From assembly GCA_003168375.1 (NCBI GenBank), contig PMSI01000001.1, positions 868,001 through 932,000 of the forward strand: a stretch of DNA of 64,000 bases, read 5' to 3'. Below are positions 39,301 to 47,437 of the stretch, piece by piece. The stretch is from Vulcanimicrobiota bacterium. GTDB lineage: Bacteria; Vulcanimicrobiota; Vulcanimicrobiia; Vulcanimicrobiales; Vulcanimicrobiaceae. The notes under the pieces were generated by a model. That model worked only from the letters and a program-made list of their open reading frames with translations. It had not been told where the DNA came from and did no database searches. The stretch's first letter is position 1. Each line of letters opens with the position of its first letter. The position numbers and the translations under genes were made by a program.

Positions 39301-42300
39301 TCAGCGTTTCTTCCGAGCCGTCGTCGCCTTCTTCGCGGCGGACGCCTTGGGGGCGCTCGTCGCTTTTTTCGCACCGGCTGCGGCTTTGCTCGCGCCGGCC
39401 TTCTTCGCGCTCTCCGTGCTCGCCGGCGCTTTTTTGGCGGCGGTCGCGCGCGCAGCCGGGGTCTTCTTCGCCTTCGCGGGGACTGCCGGCGTCGCGGGCG
39501 CGGTCGTTTTGCGCGCGCGCGCCGTCGACTTCACCGCCGGTGCTGCCGGCGCCGTAGCGACGGGCTCGGCGGCCTCGGGACCGCGCTTGCGCGGTCTCGC
39601 GCGGCGCGGCACTGCGCCGGCCGACGCGGCCGCAGGCCGGGTCTCCACGGCGGGCGCGGGCAGTGCCCGGACCGGCGCGGCTGCTTCGAGCTGCCCAGCG
39701 CGGGCCGGGGCTTCGCCCCCGGCGCCGGAACGCCGGCGGCGGGTGGGTCGCGCGGCCTTCACCGACTCGGACAGCGGCGGCGGTGCGCTGATGACCTTCG
39801 GCGGGGCTTCGATCGCGACGTCCCCGCGCTTGCGGTTCCACGGTGCGATCGCGCGCGACGGCACCGGGGGCGCGGTCTCTCCGGTCGCGTGGGCGCCACC
39901 CTCGGCGTCGACGCGGAAGATGTGGCGGTCCGGGACCGCTTGCTGCTGCGGCCGCGCGTCGGTACCGGCGGCGGCAACGGCACCCTGCCCTGAGCTCGTC
40001 GAAGCGTCGGCTCCGGCACCACCGCGACCACGGCGGCGACGACGGCGGCGGCGGCGCTTGCGCTCGCCGTCAGCGCCTTCGGCAAGGACGGCCGCGCCGG
40101 GCTGCACGGCGACGGCCTCGTCGTCATCCTCGTCCTCGTCGGCCTCGAGCGTCGCGACCGCGCCGGCCGGCCGGCGGACCGGTGCGGTGGCGCCGGCAGG
40201 CTGCCCTGAGCTCGTCGAAGGGTCGGCCGTGCGACCGCCGCGGCGGCGGCGGCGACGGCGCCGGCGGGCGCCATCTTCGGTCTCGTGCTCGGGCTCGCCG
40301 TTCGACGCGACGCTCGCGGCGGGCGCGGGGCGCGCGGCCGGCGGCGGCGGGCCGGCGGTCCCGATGCGATCGCCCGAGAGCTTCTCGCCGGGCAGGACGC
40401 CGCTGAGGCGACCCGAGAGCGATTCGCCCGGAAGGAGCGCGACCGCGCCGTCGGCGGCCTTCTGCGCGGTCGTCTTCGGTCCGGCTTTCTTCGCGGCGAC
40501 CTCTTCGGTCGTCGAGATTCCGATCGAAGTACGCTCGCCGAGGCCCTTCTCGGCCTCCTCGGCCAGGGCACGCAACTCGGCGGCCTGCTCGGCTGCGGTC
40601 AGCTCGCGCTTGCGACCGCGACCACCGCGACGGCGCTTCTTCCCGCGGCCTTCTCCGATCGCCGTCGCCGCCTCGACCGGGCTGCGCGGCTCGGCCAGGA
40701 TGTCGCTGCCGTCGACGTCGAGGATCTTGATCTTGATCGTCTTCCCGCCGGCGTTCGCCGCGTTCTCGACCTCGATCAGGCGCCCGGCGACGATCGCAGC
40801 GGCCGAGGTCGCGTTGGGCAGCCGCAGGGTCAGCAGTTCGACCTCGAACTCGTCGCCGACGCGAATCGGCGCCAGCGTCGGGATCTTGTCGTCGCCCCAG
40901 ATGATCCGTGGGCGCTCCGGATGGACCGCCGGATCGACGAAGACGTCGATCTGCGTGCCGACGCGCTCGGCGAGCGCAACCCGCTCGTCCTCGTACCAGT
41001 ACTCGGCCTGCGCCGCGACCTGCGGCGAGGCGGCGATGTGGACGTGCTTCGCAGCTTGTCCTGAGCTTGTCGAAGGGCTGCGGTCTCCCAAAATCTCGCG
41101 GAACGCGCCGATCGCGACCGACTCCGGCGACATGACGCTGCCGAGCCCTTCGCAGGTCGGGCATTTGCCGCGCAGCTGCTGGCCGAGGTCTTTGCCGACG
41201 CGTTTGCGCGTGAACTCGAGCAGTCCGAGCGGTGAGAACGATTGGATCGTCGAGCGCGTGCGGTCCTTGCGCAAGCCCTCTTGCAGCGCGGTGATCACGC
41301 GGTTGCGATCGTGCTCCGACGACATGTCGATGAAGTCGCAGACGATGATCCCGCCGATATCGCGGAGCCGAACCTGGCGCGCGACTTCGGTCGCGGCCTC
41401 GACGTTCGTGCGCACGATCGTATCGTCGAGGTTCTTCCCGCCGGTGAACTTGCCGGAGTTCACGTCGACGACGGTGAGCGCTTCGGTCGACTCGATGACG
41501 ATCGAACCGCCCGACGGCAGCTTCACCGTCGGCTTCATCAGCCGCGCGATCTCTTCATCGATCTTGAAATCGGCGAAGAGGCGCTTGCCGTGTTCGTAGT
41601 ACTTGATGCGGTCGACGTACTGCGGGCCGAGGAGCCGCATGAAATCTTTGACGTTCTCGGTCTCGGTCTCGTCGTCGAGCCAGACGTGGTCGACGTCGGG
41701 CGTGATGAAATCCCGGGCCGTCTTATAGACCAGGTTCATGTCCTTGTGCAGGAGCGCCGGCGCCGGAATGCGTTTGTACTGCTCGAGGATGCCGTGCCAC
41801 ATCCGGATCAGAATGCCGAGGTCGGCGATCAGCTCGGCGTTCGAGACGCCGCCGGCGGCCGTGCGCACGACGGTCGCCATGCCATCGGGACGGATCGCCT
41901 TCATGATCGTCTTGAGGCGGTTGCGTTCGTCAGTGGACTCGATCTTGCGCGAGACGCCACTGAATTTGCCGGTCGGCATCAGGATCAGGTAGCGGCCGGG
42001 GAGTGAGATGTTGGTCGAGACGCGTGCACCCTTGAGACCGCGCGGCTCCTTGACGATCTGCACCAAAACGTCGTCGCCGCGGCTCACCTTCTCGGTGATC
42101 GTGTAGCCGCTGCGTCCCGAGGTGACCTCGACGTCCCCGATGTTCAGGGGCGTCTTATTGATGTCGTCGACGTACAGGAACGCGTTCCGCCCCAGGCCGA
42201 TGTCGACGAAGCTCGCGCCCATCCCGGGCAGGACGTTGACGACCTTGCCTTTGTAGATGGAGCCGATGACCCGCTCTTCGCGCTCGACGTAGATTTCCGC

Positions 42301-42372
42301 GAGACGACCGTCCTCGAGGATCGCGACGCGGTTCTCCCACGGATCGCTCGAGATCAGGATGTCGGTGGGCAA
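39301..42372 (-). CDS. rng: Ribonuclease E/G with a long basic tail
   Basis: 1,023 residues. The catalytic half (about 1-430) has an S1 domain (GSIYKGKVVNVLPGMGASFVDIG), catalytic-Asp segments TVVDVNSGKFTG and GIIVCDFIDM, and the zinc-link KCPTCEGLGSV. The C-terminal half is low-complexity: Arg-rich blocks (KRRRRRRRRRGRGG type, two sites), then a Lys/Ala/Pro tail from about 945 (AKKAPASTESAKKAGASKAA) like histone H1. Such tails bind RNA and partners in RNase E. Three copies of the dispersed repeat are translated (about residues 431, 717 and 789) as STSSGQ. TTG 42372 opens PTDILISSDPWENRVAILE, the canonical N-terminus. mRNA and rRNA processing is the expected role. Confidence 0.92.
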   Translation of the reverse strand: MPTDILISSDPWENRVAILEDGRLAEIYVEREERVIGSIYKGKVVNVLPGMGASFVDIGLGRNAFLYVDDINKTPLNIGDVEVTSGRSGYTITEKVSRGDDVLVQIVKEPRGLKGARVSTNISLPGRYLILMPTGKFSGVSRKIESTDERNRLKTIMKAIRPDGMATVVRTAAGGVSNAELIADLGILIRMWHGILEQYKRIPAPALLHKDMNLVYKTARDFITPDVDHVWLDDETETENVKDFMRLLGPQYVDRIKYYEHGKRLFADFKIDEEIARLMKPTVKLPSGGSIVIESTEALTVVDVNSGKFTGGKNLDDTIVRTNVEAATEVARQVRLRDIGGIIVCDFIDMSSEHDRNRVITALQEGLRKDRTRSTIQSFSPLGLLEFTRKRVGKDLGQQLRGKCPTCEGLGSVMSPESVAIGAFREILGDRSPSTSSGQAAKHVHIAASPQVAAQAEYWYEDERVALAERVGTQIDVFVDPAVHPERPRIIWGDDKIPTLAPIRVGDEFEVELLTLRLPNATSAAAIVAGRLIEVENAANAGGKTIKIKILDVDGSDILAEPRSPVEAATAIGEGRGKKRRRGGRGRKRELTAAEQAAELRALAEEAEKGLGERTSIGISTTEEVAAKKAGPKTTAQKAADGAVALLPGESLSGRLSGVLPGEKLSGDRIGTAGPPPPAARPAPAASVASNGEPEHETEDGARRRRRRRRRGGRTADPSTSSGQPAGATAPVRRPAGAVATLEADEDEDDDEAVAVQPGAAVLAEGADGERKRRRRRRRRRGRGGAGADASTSSGQGAVAAAGTDARPQQQAVPDRHIFRVDAEGGAHATGETAPPVPSRAIAPWNRKRGDVAIEAPPKVISAPPPLSESVKAARPTRRRRSGAGGEAPARAGQLEAAAPVRALPAPAVETRPAAASAGAVPRRARPRKRGPEAAEPVATAPAAPAVKSTARARKTTAPATPAVPAKAKKTPAARATAAKKAPASTESAKKAGASKAAAGAKKATSAPKASAAKKATTARKKR
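39989..40006 (-). repeat. Dispersed repeat copy 8, degenerate (inside rng)
   Basis: CCTGAGCTCGTCGAAGCG, two differences from the core. Read on the minus strand as STSSGQ in the disordered C-terminal half. Confidence 0.8.
40205..40222 (-). repeat. Dispersed repeat copy 9 (inside rng)
   Basis: CCTGAGCTCGTCGAAGGG, one difference from the core. Read on the minus strand as PSTSSGQ. Confidence 0.88.
41060..41077 (-). repeat. Dispersed repeat copy 10 (inside rng)
   Basis: CCTGAGCTTGTCGAAGGG, exact core. Read on the minus strand as PSTSSGQ just after the catalytic half of RNase E/G. Confidence 0.9.
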
Positions 42373-42623
42373 ATTGGTAACTGGCCTCTCTCGGACGTTG
42401 GCGGCCGTCGTCCGCGCACATCGCGACGACGCATGCGCGTCATCGAGCGGGCGCCGCGGGCGGCTGCTTCGTCCCTCTCAAAAAGTATCGTGAAAACTGC
42501 TGAACGCACCCAGACGATCCAACGCCGTACCCTCCGGCTCGGCGCAATCGCCCCTCGGATGCTATCGGGGACGGAGTTCAGGAAGCCCTCAGGATGGTCC
42601 TTTGCTGCGGCGAAAGCGGCAGC

Positions 42624-42946
42624 GTGACGAGTAGCAGGGCAGCCTTTCGCTGGCTTTGGGCCGGACAGACGGCAAGCATGCTGGGCACCGCGATAAGCAG
42701 CCTCGCGATCCCTACCTACGCGATCGTCGTCCTGGGCGCGGCACCGTTCGCCGTCGGCCTGCTTCAAGCGGTCCAGTTCGCAGCGTTTCCGGTCCTCTGC
42801 TCGGCGGCGCGCTCGCCGGCGCGATCGGAATCGTGCCCACGCTGGTCGTCGGCACCCTCGTCACGTTCTGCGCGATTCCGTGGCTGCTCACCGCCCCGAT
42901 CCGCGCACTGCGCGCCGATCCGCTCAGCGAAGCGCCGGCGGCATGA
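42624..42946 (+). pseudogene. MFS transporter remnant with internal deletion and frame change
   Basis: From GTG 42624 the first 58 codons read as the N-terminus of a major-facilitator permease (FRWLWAGQTASMLGTAISSL, then FAVGLLQAVQFAAFPVL, about two helices). At about 42795-42800 the MFS reading jumps to another frame: GPLLGGALAGAIGIVPTLVV then WLLTAPIRALRADPL, the typical last helix and C-terminus, ending at TGA 42946. Some 300 central residues are missing. Neither frame alone can make a transporter. It ends exactly where the convergent 69-residue gene ends. Confidence 0.8.
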
Positions 42947-43156
42947 TCACTCGTCCGTGATGTCGTCGGCCGAGTCCGGATAGCCGGCCAGCTCGTCGAG
43001 CGCGATCCTCAGCCGCTGCTTCACCAGCTCGACGCGGCTACCCGCGCCGGCCTCGCCGCCGAACGCCTTCGCCCGCACCGCAACTTCCGTCGCCAGTGTC
43101 TCCACCTCACGCGAGATCGCCTCGAGCCGTTCCAGCGGCATGATCTCGTCGGCCAT
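42947..43156 (-). CDS. Small helical protein of unknown function
   Basis: 69 residues, not recognised. It looks mainly helical (PLERLEAISREVETLATEVA, then SRVELVKQRLRIALDELAG) with an acidic end. AGGAG lies 6 nt before ATG 43156, and the gene follows rodA by 9 nt on the same strand, so it is the likely last gene of the min-rodA operon. No membrane helix. Confidence 0.65.
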   Translation of the reverse strand: MADEIMPLERLEAISREVETLATEVAVRAKAFGGEAGAGSRVELVKQRLRIALDELAGYPDSADDITDE

Positions 43157-43165
43157 GTAGTTCTC

Positions 43166-44284
43166 CTATGCGCGGCGGGCGGCGTCGCCGAAGACGAGCC
43201 TGTCTTTCTGCAGGACGATGTTGATCAGGATCCCGACCGCGATGTAGTCGGTCATCAGCGCGCTGCCTCCGTACGACATGAAGGGCAGCGGGATCCCGGT
43301 GATCGGCATGATCCCGATCGTCATCCCGACGTTGACGACGATGTGGAACGCGAGCATCGCGACGAGGCCGACGGCGAGCAGAACCCCGAAGCGGTCTTTG
43401 GCCGCCAGCACGGCGCGCATCGCGGCGCCGATCGTGATCGCGTACAGCGCGAGCAGCACGATCGCGCCGGCGAATCCCGCCTCCTCACCGACCGCGGTGA
43501 AGATGAAGTCGCGCGAGTTCTCCGGGACGAACGCGAGCTGCGTCTGCGTTCCGTGGAACAATCCTTTCCCGAACCACTCGCCGCTGCCGACCGCGATCTG
43601 CGACTGCTTGAGGTTGTAGCCGACGCCTTGCGGATCGAGCTTCGGGTCGAGAAACACCATCAGGCGCGCACGCTGGAACGGCTTGAGGATGTGCTCGCTG
43701 GCGAGCACGTACGCCGCGGCCGACGCGACGCCGCCGACGTACAATCCGAAGTCGATCAGATTCGGGAGTCCGAAGTAGAGCTCGGCGCTGAGGATCGCGC
43801 CGATCACCAGCGTCGTCCCGAGATCCGGTTGCTTCAAGATCAGCACCGCCGGGATCGCGACCGCGACGAGCGGGAGCCACAGTTCCTGGATCTTGCGGAA
43901 GCTGCCGCGACACAGCAGCGCCGCGATCGAGATCGCCAGCACGACCTTCGCCGGCTCGGAGGGCTGGAATTGGAACGGGCCAAGCTGGATCCAGCGCGCC
44001 GCACCGAGCGCCGAGTGTCCCTTGAACCCGATGAAGACCAGCAGCGCGACCGTGACGATGTACAGCGGCAGCGCCCACCTCCGCCAGATGCGGTAGTCGA
44101 TGAACGCCGTGCCGAGCATCAGGCCGATCCCCACCGCACCGTACAAAAGCTGTTTGCGCCACTCGTCGGCCGCGTAGTGGTTGTGCAGCGTCGCCGAGCG
44201 GATGAAGACGATCCCCAGCATCGTCACGAGGACCGGCGCGATCGCGAGCGGCCAGTTGAAGCGAGTGTACCAGGGGCGTTCCAC
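43166..44284 (-). CDS. rodA: Rod-shape-determining peptidoglycan polymerase RodA
   Basis: 372 residues, about ten membrane helices, SEDS family glycosyltransferase that polymerises lipid II during elongation. ARWIQLGPFQFQPSEPAKVV and GIPLPFMSYGGSALMTDYIAVG are the SEDS signatures; the catalytic-Asp region is KQPDLGTTLV. QRARLMVFLDPKLDPQGVGYN and VGSGEWFGKGLFHGTQTQ favour RodA over FtsW. GTG 44284 starts 36 nt after minE. Being in the min operon ties elongation to division-site selection. Confidence 0.92.
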   Translation of the reverse strand: MERPWYTRFNWPLAIAPVLVTMLGIVFIRSATLHNHYAADEWRKQLLYGAVGIGLMLGTAFIDYRIWRRWALPLYIVTVALLVFIGFKGHSALGAARWIQLGPFQFQPSEPAKVVLAISIAALLCRGSFRKIQELWLPLVAVAIPAVLILKQPDLGTTLVIGAILSAELYFGLPNLIDFGLYVGGVASAAAYVLASEHILKPFQRARLMVFLDPKLDPQGVGYNLKQSQIAVGSGEWFGKGLFHGTQTQLAFVPENSRDFIFTAVGEEAGFAGAIVLLALYAITIGAAMRAVLAAKDRFGVLLAVGLVAMLAFHIVVNVGMTIGIMPITGIPLPFMSYGGSALMTDYIAVGILINIVLQKDRLVFGDAARRA

Positions 44285-44320
44285 TGCGGCGTCTCTTCGG
44301 CGCGGGGAGGGGCGCCCCGC

Positions 44321-44707
44321 TTACGTCGCCGGTGCCGCGGTGCTCCCGGTGAGATTCTTGCGGCGCTTGCGCCTCGGCGGGCGCGGAGCGGCGCCCGGGA
44401 CCGGATCCGGGTCTCGCGCAGGCGGGGGCGGCGGCGCGGGGGGCGGCGCCGGGCGCGAGCGCATCGAGAGGATCGGGATGTTGGCGAGCATCGCGACCTG
44501 CTTCTCCCGCTGCTCGAAGGTGACGTCGCAGTTCGCGACGTCGACCTCGCAGTAGCGCGAGATCACCTCGAGCAGATCGTGCTTGAGCGCCTCGACGACG
44601 TCGGGCGCGAGCGAGAGATGATCGGAGAGCAGGACCAGCCGGAGACGCTCCTTGGCGGTCGCGCTGCTGGCCGGCTTCCCGAAGAAGCGCTGGATGAATT
44701 CGAACAC
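44321..44707 (-). CDS. minE: MinE topological specificity factor with a proline-rich extension
   Basis: 128 residues; MinE is normally about 80-95. The MinD-stimulating and dimerisation regions are present (TAKERLRLVLLSDHLSLAPD, ALKHDLLEVISRYCEVD, NIPILSMR, about residues 17-84), and the N-terminus FEFIQRFFGK is the membrane-targeting helix. From about residue 85 a Pro-rich and then Arg/Lys-rich tail follows (APPPAPPPPPAR, PPRRKRRKN). GTG 44707 overlaps the minD stop by one base (TAGTG). Confidence 0.88.
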   Translation of the reverse strand: MFEFIQRFFGKPASSATAKERLRLVLLSDHLSLAPDVVEALKHDLLEVISRYCEVDVANCDVTFEQREKQVAMLANIPILSMRSRPAPPPAPPPPPARDPDPVPGAAPRPPRRKRRKNLTGSTAAPAT

Positions 44708-45543
44708 TATTTCCGGCCCCCGAAGAGCTTTTCGAAGAGCGACTTCTCGCGCGGGATCTCCGGCACGCCGGTCAGCGTTCCGGTGAGGCGCTGCGCGATC
44801 TGCCGATACGACTCGCCGACCGGCGAGGCGGGGTCGAGCGCGACCGGCTCGCCGCGGTTGGTCGAGACGATCACGTCGGGCGCGTCCTCGATCACGCCGA
44901 GCAGCGGCAGCCGCAAGATCCCGTTGACGTCCTCGACCGAGAGCATCTTGCCCTTGCGCACCATCGCAGGACGCAGGCGGTTGACGATCAGCTTCACGTC
45001 CCGGCCGTCACCGAGCAGTCCGACGACGCGGTCGGCGTCGCGCACTGCCGACACCTCGGGGGTGCACACGATGATCGCCTCGTCGGCCCCGGCGATCGCG
45101 TTGGCGAAGCCTTTCTCGATCCCGGCCGGACAGTCGATCAGCACGTAGTCGAAGCGGTCGCGCAGCGCGGAGATGAGGTCGCAAAACGCGGCGGTGTCGA
45201 CGTCGTCCTTCTCGCGCGTTTGCGCCGCAGCGAGCAGCCGCATCGTCGGCACGCGCTTGTCGGTCACCAGCGCGTCGTCGAGCGTGACGTGGCCTTCGAG
45301 CACGTCCAGCACGTGATGGCGCACGCGCGCCTCGAGTCCGAGGACGATGTCGAGGTTGCGCAAACCGACGTCGGCATCGACCAGCACGACCGACGCGCCG
45401 AGCGCGCCGAGCGCTGCGCCGGTGTTCGCCGTCGTCGTCGTCTTGCCAACCCCGCCTTTCCCGCTCGTCACCACGATCGCGCGGCCACGCTTGCGCGGCA
45501 CCGCGCTCGCCGCAGGCGCCTCCTGTTGCAGCATCTCGTGCAT
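44707..45543 (-). CDS. minD: MinD, second paralogue (next to minE)
   Basis: 278 residues. Deviant Walker A SGKGGVGKTTTTANTGA, switch I GLRNLDIVLGLE, Walker B YVLIDCPAGIEKGFANAI. The C-terminal membrane-targeting helix KSLFEKLFGGRK is complete. An N-terminal extension of about 20 residues (HEMLQQEAPAASAVPRKRGR) is absent from the other copy. AGGAG lies 7 nt before ATG 45543. Directly coupled to minE, it is the most likely MinE-responsive copy. Confidence 0.9.
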   Translation of the reverse strand: MHEMLQQEAPAASAVPRKRGRAIVVTSGKGGVGKTTTTANTGAALGALGASVVLVDADVGLRNLDIVLGLEARVRHHVLDVLEGHVTLDDALVTDKRVPTMRLLAAAQTREKDDVDTAAFCDLISALRDRFDYVLIDCPAGIEKGFANAIAGADEAIIVCTPEVSAVRDADRVVGLLGDGRDVKLIVNRLRPAMVRKGKMLSVEDVNGILRLPLLGVIEDAPDVIVSTNRGEPVALDPASPVGESYRQIAQRLTGTLTGVPEIPREKSLFEKLFGGRK

Positions 45544-45611
45544 CAATCAACTCCTTTTTGCCGCCCGCAGCGCAGCGAGGACGGGGTAGGGTTCGCGGTA
45601 CGCGAATCCAT

Positions 45612-46397
45612 CTAACTCGCCTTTCCGAAGAAGCGCGCGAAGAACCCGGGTGCGCCGAAGGTGGTGAACGGAACGATCTCGCCCTCGAGCCGGCGCGCGA
45701 TCTTGTCGTAGACCGCCGCCAGGCGCGACTCGGTCTGCAGCACGATCGGCTCGCCTTTGTTGGTCGAGTCGATCACCTCTTCGTCGTCGGGGATGATCCC
45801 GAGCAGCTCGGCCGAGAGGATGTCGGTGACGTCGTCGACCGAGAGCATGTCGCCGCTGCGCACCATCTCCGGACGCAGGCGGTTCACGATCAGGCGCAGC
45901 GGAAGACCGCGTTCCTGCAGCTTGCCGATCACGCGGCTGGCATCGCGAATCGCGCTTACCTCGGGGGTCGTCACGACGATCGCCTCGCTCGCGCCGGCGA
46001 TCGCGTTGCGGAAGCCGTGCTCGATCCCGGCCGGACAGTCGATCAAGACGTAGTCGCAGATCTCGCCGAGCTGCCGCACCACGTCGGCGAACTGCAGCTC
46101 GGTGATCGCGGTCTTGTCGCGCGTCTGCGCCGCCGGGAGGATCGAGAGGTTCTCCAGCCGCTTGTCCTTGATCAGCGCCTGACGGAGCTGACAGCGCCCT
46201 TCGACCACCTCGACGATGTCGAACACGATCCGCTTCTCGACGCCCAGCACGAGGTCGAGGTTGCGCAGGCCGATATCCGCGTCGACCAGCACGACACGAT
46301 GACCGCGCTTCGCGAGCACGGCCCCGAGATTCGCGGTGGTCGTCGTCTTCCCGACGCCACCCTTGCCGGAAGTCAGAACGATGCGCCTGGCACTCAT
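45612..46397 (-). CDS. minD: MinD, first paralogue (next to minC)
   Basis: 261 residues, the usual MinD length. Deviant Walker A TSGKGGVGKTTTTANLGA, GLRNLDLVLGVE, Walker B YVLIDCPAGIEHGFRNAIAG, and a shorter, more hydrophobic C-terminal helix (GFFARFFGKAS). The ATG overlaps the minC stop by four bases, so it is coupled to minC and may be the MinC-recruiting copy. The two MinDs share most motif residues, but they have different N-termini and membrane helices and are clearly separate proteins. Confidence 0.9.
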   Translation of the reverse strand: MSARRIVLTSGKGGVGKTTTTANLGAVLAKRGHRVVLVDADIGLRNLDLVLGVEKRIVFDIVEVVEGRCQLRQALIKDKRLENLSILPAAQTRDKTAITELQFADVVRQLGEICDYVLIDCPAGIEHGFRNAIAGASEAIVVTTPEVSAIRDASRVIGKLQERGLPLRLIVNRLRPEMVRSGDMLSVDDVTDILSAELLGIIPDDEEVIDSTNKGEPIVLQTESRLAAVYDKIARRLEGEIVPFTTFGAPGFFARFFGKAS

Positions 46398-47236
46398 AGG
46401 GCTTGCTGTTCCTTTCGGAGATCGGCGTCGGCGAAGGGGACGACGAGGATGCGCTCGTCGACGATCGAGGCATGCTCGGGACCGCGCGGCTTCAACCCCG
46501 CGTCGCTGGTCGCGATCAGCGTCGCGATGCGCAGCTGGGTCGGCGCGAGCTCGAGTGCGATCACGCGCGAAGCTCGGTCGCCCTGCGCGCCCGCGTGCGC
46601 GACGCCGCGCAGCGCGCCGAACACGACGATGTCGCCGGAGGCGACGAGCTCGGCCCCGGGATTCACGTCGCCGATCACCACCAGGTTGCCGAGGTTGTGC
46701 AGCGCCTGTCCGCCGCGCAGCGTGCCGCGATGGTACAGGGTCGAGACGCCGACGGCGAGCGCGCGGGCGGGCTGCGGCAGGGCGACCCCCGCCGGTGCCA
46801 CGACGCTCGCCGGCATCGGGGTGCCGTCCTGGCGCCGGCGGACCATGTCTTGTCGCGCACCGGCGAAATCAGCGACGAGCGAGCGCGCTTCGTCCGAGAG
46901 GCGCACGTCGCGGGCGGCCGGCCGGCGCGGAAGCGCCGCGACCTCGGCCGCGGTCGCCGAGCCGAGGTAGGCCAGGTCGAGCTCCGCGACGATCCCGGCG
47001 ATCCCGTCGACCCCGCTCACCCCGTCGAGCGTGATGCCGTACTCCGCCAGCGCGTCGCGGAACGCCGCGATCTCGGTCGCGGGCGGTTCGAGAATACCGA
47101 GATTGGCGACCGCCCGGCTGCCGCGATAGAAGTCGGGCTTCGCGTCGAATTGCCCGCGCAGCTCTTCGACGGCGGCGCCGAGGGCGCGGTCGACCGCGAT
47201 CTCCAGATTGCGGCCGCGACCGCGAACGATACTCAT
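46394..47236 (-). CDS. minC: Septum-site-determining protein MinC
   Basis: 280 residues. The N-terminal FtsZ-inhibiting domain (about 1-110) is divergent. The C-terminal beta-helix has the MinC pattern: TLYHRGTLRGGQALHNLGNL, VVIGDVNPGAELVASGDIVV, FGALRGVAHAGAQGD and the QLRIATLIA strand (about 165-250). A linker of about 60 residues lies between. ATG 47236 is chosen because GGAAGGG lies 6 nt upstream. First gene of minC-minD-minD-minE-rodA. Confidence 0.88.
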   Translation of the reverse strand: MSIVRGRGRNLEIAVDRALGAAVEELRGQFDAKPDFYRGSRAVANLGILEPPATEIAAFRDALAEYGITLDGVSGVDGIAGIVAELDLAYLGSATAAEVAALPRRPAARDVRLSDEARSLVADFAGARQDMVRRRQDGTPMPASVVAPAGVALPQPARALAVGVSTLYHRGTLRGGQALHNLGNLVVIGDVNPGAELVASGDIVVFGALRGVAHAGAQGDRASRVIALELAPTQLRIATLIATSDAGLKPRGPEHASIVDERILVVPFADADLRKEQQAL

Positions 47237-47437
47237 CGGCGTCCCTTCCAGACCATGATCGCCCGCGGTTCCGATGTCCCGGAACGCGGCCCTGCGCGTT
47301 CCACACGGAATGCACGGGAAAGTTCGGTTGTCCACACACAATCCTCAGGTTTGTGCGTTACTAGTGGAGAGTTCCGGACTTCCGTCGAACCGGAAGACCC
47401 CGGCCCCGACCGGTCGAACCGCCCCCGAGGACACCCC

